DNA of 8,196 nt from Trueperaceae bacterium (GTDB taxonomy: Bacteria; Deinococcota; Deinococci; Deinococcales; Trueperaceae). Made by a program: the position numbers and the translations under genes. The stretch is from contig SKWV01000003.1 in the NCBI GenBank assembly GCA_007128755.1, positions 1 through 8,196 on the forward strand. Direction: 5' to 3'. The notes under the pieces were generated by a model that searched no databases, had not been told where the DNA came from, and saw only the letters and a list, made by a program, of their open reading frames with translations. Numbering within the stretch: position 1 is the first letter of the stretch; each line of letters begins with the position of its first letter. Positions 5,078-8,196 of this stretch are shown here, one piece after another.

Positions 5078-7114
5078 TCAGGCGACCGCCCGCGCGGCCT
5101 CGAGCACCCGCTCGACCATGCCGCCTGGGACGGCGTCGTAGCGCTCGAAACGGAGCGAGAAGGCGCCCCGGCCGCCGGTCATGGAGCGCAGGTCGGCGGA
5201 GTAGCTCTGCAGCTCCGCCATCGGCACGTGCGCGCTGATGACCGAGACGGAGCCCTCGGAGTCCATGCCGAGGATGCGCCCGCGACGGCCGTTCAAGTCG
5301 CTGATCACGTCGCCGGTGAACCTGTCGGGCACGCGCACCTTGACCAGCGCGATGGGCTCGAGCAGCTGCGGCTTGGCCTTGGCGCAGGCCTCCTTGAAGG
5401 CCTCCGCGGCCGCGATCTGGAAGGCGATGTCCTTCGAGTCGACCGGGTGGTCCTTGCCGTCGTAGACCTCGGCCTTGACGTCGATGAGCGGGAAGCCGAG
5501 CGGTCCGTCTTGCGACGCGGCGCGCACGCCCTTCTCGCAAGAGCTCTGGAACGTGGTGGGGATGGTGCCGCCCACGACCTTCCAGGAGAACTCGATGCCG
5601 CTCCCGCGCGGCAGCGGCTCGACGCGCATGGCGACCTCGGCGAACTGGCCCGAGCCGCCCGTCTGCTTCTTGTGGCGGTAGCGCGTGTCGCCGTTCCCGG
5701 CGATGGTCTCGCGGTAGCTGATCTTGGGGGGCCGGGTGTCGACCTGCACCCCGAAGCGGTCGGCGAGCGTGTTGACGGCGACCTCGAGGTGGACGTGCCC
5801 CATGCCCCACAGCACGGTCTCGTGGGTGTCGGCGTCGCGGACGAGCTCGAGCGTCGGATCGGCGTCGAGCAGCTTGTGCAGGGCGTCGCCGATCTTGTCC
5901 TCGTCGGGGCGCGACTTGGGGTAGAGGGCGACGGCCATGACCGGGCTGGGCATGCGGATCGGTGAGAGCACCACGTCGACGCCGGGGGACGCGAGGGTGT
6001 CGCCGGTGCGCACGGCCTCGGCCTTGGTGATCGCGCCGATGGTGCCCGCCGGCAGCTCCTTGACCTCCTCGAGGTCCTTGCCCTTGGGGACGTAGAGGTG
6101 CTGCGTGCGGACGTCGGCGTCCTGGGTGGTGTCACGCAGCGGATCGCCGGCGCGCAGGACGCCCGACAGGACGCGCATCAACGACACCTTGCCGAGGTAG
6201 GGGTCGATGACGGTCTTGAACACGCGCGCCGTGAAGGGGCCGCTCTCGCCCAGCGTGGGGTGCTCGCCGCGATCCACGCGCAGGGGCTGGTGGTGCTCCA
6301 CGCTGCGCACGGCGCCGTTCATGAAGTCGAGCAGCAGCGAGATGCCCATGCGCTTGATGGCGGAGGTCATGAGCACCGGCTGCAGCGTGTTGGCGCGCAC
6401 CGCGGCGAAGAAGGCGTCCTTGATGCGCGCCGGATCGAGCTCCTGGTCCTCGAGGTACTCGAGCATCAGCTCGTCGTCGGTCTCGACGATGGCCTCGACG
6501 AGCCGCTCGCGGTACTCCTGCGCCATGCCGAGCACCTCGTCGGGGATCGGCCCCTGCTTCGGTTCGCCGTCGGGCCAGGTGTAGGCGACCATGTCGATGA
6601 GGTCGACGATGCCCCGGAAGTCCTCGGCCTGGCCGATCGGGATCTGCATGGCGGCGATGTTGCCGGCGAGCGAGTCCTCGATCGCGTTCATGGTGCGGAA
6701 GAAGTCGGCGTTCTCGCGGTCCATCTTGTTGATCACGAAGATCGTGTTGAGCTCGCGCTCGAACGACGACGTCCACACGCGCTCCGTCCCCACCGCCACG
6801 CCCGAGACCGCCGACACCACGATCAGGACGCCGTCCGCCGCCGCCTGGGCGCCGCGGATCTCGCCGACGAAGTCGGCGTAGCCGGGCGTGTCGATGACGT
6901 TGAAGCGCTCGCCCTTCCAGGTGTAGGGGTGCGGCGTCGCGTAGATGCTGATCTTGCGGCGCTTCTCCTCGGGCGTGATGTCGGAGACGGTGGTGCCGTC
7001 CTCGACCGTGCCGACGGTCGGGATGGCTCCGGCCCGGAAGAGCATCGCTTCGACGAGCGACGTCTTCCCGGCACCGCTGTGCGACAAGACGGCGACGTTG
7101 CGGATCTGGGGCAT
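5078..7114 (-). CDS. fusA2: EF-G-like translational GTPase (EF-G-2 type paralogue)
   Basis: This 678-residue five-domain GTPase is of the elongation factor G superfamily. The G domain (about 1-265) holds the P-loop SHSGAGKTS (11-19), a G2 region EEKRRKISI (49-57), G3 DTPGYADF (75-82), G4 NKMD (129-132) and a G5-like SAIKRMG. Beta-barrel domain II, the domain III region with VLWGMGHVHLEV, domain IV (KKQTGGSGQFAEV, GGTIPTTF) and domain V (SDLNGRRGRILGMD) follow in order. In canonical EF-G, G3 is DTPGHVDF with the GTPase His; here it is Tyr79. The invariant Thr of the RGITI segment is Ser56. These marks fit the EF-G-2 subgroup rather than the essential FusA, which is probably elsewhere. Family members bind ribosomes, and their physiological role is unsettled. 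The start at 7114 is supported by GAGGGAG 9 nt upstream; the ATG at 7138 and the frame extension to 7159 are less likely. It is divergent from the CYTH gene. Confidence 0.93.
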   Translation of the reverse strand: MPQIRNVAVLSHSGAGKTSLVEAMLFRAGAIPTVGTVEDGTTVSDITPEEKRRKISIYATPHPYTWKGERFNVIDTPGYADFVGEIRGAQAAADGVLIVVSAVSGVAVGTERVWTSSFERELNTIFVINKMDRENADFFRTMNAIEDSLAGNIAAMQIPIGQAEDFRGIVDLIDMVAYTWPDGEPKQGPIPDEVLGMAQEYRERLVEAIVETDDELMLEYLEDQELDPARIKDAFFAAVRANTLQPVLMTSAIKRMGISLLLDFMNGAVRSVEHHQPLRVDRGEHPTLGESGPFTARVFKTVIDPYLGKVSLMRVLSGVLRAGDPLRDTTQDADVRTQHLYVPKGKDLEEVKELPAGTIGAITKAEAVRTGDTLASPGVDVVLSPIRMPSPVMAVALYPKSRPDEDKIGDALHKLLDADPTLELVRDADTHETVLWGMGHVHLEVAVNTLADRFGVQVDTRPPKISYRETIAGNGDTRYRHKKQTGGSGQFAEVAMRVEPLPRGSGIEFSWKVVGGTIPTTFQSSCEKGVRAASQDGPLGFPLIDVKAEVYDGKDHPVDSKDIAFQIAAAEAFKEACAKAKPQLLEPIALVKVRVPDRFTGDVISDLNGRRGRILGMDSEGSVSVISAHVPMAELQSYSADLRSMTGGRGAFSLRFERYDAVPGGMVERVLEAARAVA

Positions 7115-7199
7115 CAGGCGTGGCTCCCTCGGGTGCATGCCGGCGCGGCCCTCGGCCACGACGTCAAGAGTGCGATGGCTCGTGGTCTCAGTGACGCGG

Positions 7200-7208
7200 A
7201 GTCTACCA
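7200..7208 (-). promoter_or_regulatory. candidate extended -10 promoter of the EF-G-like gene
   Basis: The minus strand reads TGGTAGACT, a TGn-TAnnnT match. Initiation about 7 nt downstream gives a leader of roughly 80 nt, ending in the GAGGGAG Shine-Dalgarno before the ATG at 7114. No -35 is evident. The same TAGACT hexamer serves the divergent CYTH gene. Confidence 0.45.
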
Positions 7209-7250
7209 CGCCTCCAAGCCGTCCCTCTGGGACGAATGGTGCCCGCCGCG

Positions 7251-7256
7251 TAGACT
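7251..7256 (+). promoter_or_regulatory. candidate leaderless promoter of the CYTH-sixA operon
   Basis: TAGACT ends 5 nt before the ATG at 7262. No Shine-Dalgarno precedes that ATG. The upstream TG of an extended -10 is absent here (CG instead), so the call rests on hexamer and spacing alone. Confidence 0.4.
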
Positions 7257-7261
7257 GGCGC

Positions 7262-7894
7262 ATGCCGATCGAGCGCGAGCTCAAGTTCTCCCTCTTAGAT
7301 CCCCCGCCGGGCGCGCTCGAGCTCGAGAGCGCCTTCCGGGGCTCGCCCTTCGCCCTCGTCCCCGGCGGGACGCACACGCACGTCGACCGCTACTACGACG
7401 ACGAGCGAGGCTCACTGGCGCGCTCGCACCTCGCCCTGCGCCGGCGCTCCTCGGGCGCGAGCGAGGTCGCGGCCCTCAAGACACAGGGGACGGTGTCGGG
7501 AGCGGCGCACGAGCGCGAGGAGCTCGAGGCCCCGGTCGAGGGCGACCGCTGGCCGGCGGGCATCCTGGCGCGCGTGCGCGAGCAGGTCGACGTGGCGGAC
7601 GGCGACGCGCTGCGGCCGCGCTTCGAGCTCGCGACGGAGCGGACCTCCTACGGCGTCCGGCACGAGGGCGCCCTGGTGGCGACGCTGGCGTTCGACGAGG
7701 TCGAGGCGCGCTACCCCGACAGCGAGCGCAGCGCGCTCTTCCGCGAGGCCGAGATCGAGGCCGCCGACGGCACGTCGCTCCAGACGCTGCAGGCGATCGC
7801 GGAGCGCCTCGAGCGGCTGGTCACCCTCACGCCCTCGGCCGTGACCAAGCTGCAGCGGGCCGAGGCCGTGCTGCTGCTCGGGGCCGCGTTGTGA
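7262..7894 (+). CDS. CYTH-domain (triphosphate tunnel) phosphohydrolase
   Basis: This 210-residue protein consists of one CYTH domain, the eight-stranded tunnel fold that hydrolyses inorganic triphosphate, thiamine triphosphate or related polyphosphates with Mg2+/Mn2+. The diagnostic ExExK motif is E4-R-E6-L-K8. Further tunnel residues are visible: VDRYYDD (41-47), LALRRR (57-62), AALKTQG (70-76), REELEAP (85-91), ATERTSYGV (124-132), LAFDEVEAR (142-150), REAEIEA (161-167, the ExExE metal site) and the conserved AVTK (193-196). There is no CHAD domain after it; the protein ends shortly past the last helix. The exact substrate cannot be told from sequence. The ATG at 7262 puts ExExK at the usual N-terminal position. 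Its TGA overlaps the GTG of the SixA gene, indicating an operon with coupled translation. Confidence 0.92.
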   Translation: MPIERELKFSLLDPPPGALELESAFRGSPFALVPGGTHTHVDRYYDDERGSLARSHLALRRRSSGASEVAALKTQGTVSGAAHEREELEAPVEGDRWPAGILARVREQVDVADGDALRPRFELATERTSYGVRHEGALVATLAFDEVEARYPDSERSALFREAEIEAADGTSLQTLQAIAERLERLVTLTPSAVTKLQRAEAVLLLGAAL

Positions 7895-8196
7895 TCACGC
7901 TGCATCTGGTGCGACACGCCGACGCCGCCCCCGGAGACGGTCTGGACGACGCCGCGCGCCCCCTCACGCTGCGCGGGGTGATGGAGGCGCGGACGCTGGC
8001 CCGCTCCCTGGCGCTCGGCGGCGCGCCCCTCGACCTCGTGTGCAGCAGCCCGCGCCGGCGGGCGCTGCAGACGGCGGCGCTGCTCTGGCCCGAGGGGCCC
8101 GATCCGACGGTCGTCGAGGAACTCGGCGCCGGTGACGTCGTCGCCACCGCCCTGGCGCTCGCCCGGGCGCGCGACGCGACCGCCGCGCGAGCGGCC
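7891..8196 (+). CDS. sixA: SixA-type phosphohistidine phosphatase (3' truncated by window edge)
   Basis: The first 102 residues of a histidine-phosphatase (phosphoglycerate-mutase-like) superfamily protein are present. The catalytic motif is LHLVRHADA (4-12), with H9 as the residue that becomes phosphorylated and R8 beside it. ARPLTLRGVMEA (22-33) matches the D..RPLT..G segment of SixA proteins, and SSPRRRALQTA (52-62) is the conserved S-P-x-x-R-A-x-x-T-A block. The second catalytic His and the C-terminus lie beyond the window. The short form, with RHA rather than RHGE, favours SixA over phosphoglycerate mutase or CobC. SixA in E. coli acts on phosphohistidine in phosphotransfer proteins; the target here is unknown. 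The GTG at 7891 overlaps the CYTH stop as GTGA. Pairing with a CYTH enzyme suggests a phosphate or polyphosphate role. Confidence 0.88.
   Translation, partial: MITLHLVRHADAAPGDGLDDAARPLTLRGVMEARTLARSLALGGAPLDLVCSSPRRRALQTAALLWPEGPDPTVVEELGAGDVVATALALARARDATAARAA

Noticed and set aside
6098..7894. 598-codon plus-strand frame through the EF-G gene into the CYTH gene
   Set aside because: Only its last 210 codons, from 7262, are real CYTH sequence. The upstream part is the antisense of EF-G and reads as a shadow frame.

Overview
This is a very GC-rich, gene-dense bacterial chromosomal window with only housekeeping-type genes and no sign of mobile DNA, tRNA, rRNA or CRISPR. Two things suggest Deinococcota, perhaps a Trueperaceae-like lineage. 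One is an EF-G-2-type GTPase with a DxPGY switch, as I recall from Thermus EF-G-2. The other is a repeated TGnTAnnnT extended -10 motif placed 5-7 nt before start codons, as in leaderless Deinococcus mRNAs. High-GC Actinobacteria or Chloroflexota also use leaderless mRNAs and carry EF-G paralogues, so this placement is inference.

Left part (1-2764): the 3' end of an unidentified plus-strand gene (3-224) converges on a minus-strand block. Read in the direction of transcription, that block is a GNAT acetyltransferase (2764-2216), a NYN/LabA-type putative RNase overlapping it by ATGA (2219-1662), and a cytochrome P450 (1497-271) with its own likely promoter and a possible 24-codon leader ORF.

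Middle (2765-5072): divergent from the acetyltransferase is metK (2890-4062), started by a GTG behind a perfect AGGAGG. Next comes a hydroxymethylbilane-synthase-fold protein (4177-5022) that has lost the catalytic Asp, the cofactor-carrying Cys and other active-site residues. A 17-bp-stem hairpin (5034-5072) separates it from the convergent EF-G paralogue.

Right part (5078-8196): the EF-G-like GTPase (7114-5078, minus) is divergent from a CYTH-domain phosphatase (7262-7894, plus). The CYTH gene overlaps by GTGA a SixA-type histidine phosphatase (7891 onward) that is cut by the window end. That pair points to phosphate or polyphosphate metabolism.

No gene-free stretch exceeds 300 bases. The longest non-coding gaps are 1498-1661 (which holds the P450 promoter and possible leader ORF), 7115-7261, 2765-2889 and 4063-4176, and all carry candidate promoters. 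The most unusual item is the degenerate HemC-like protein.
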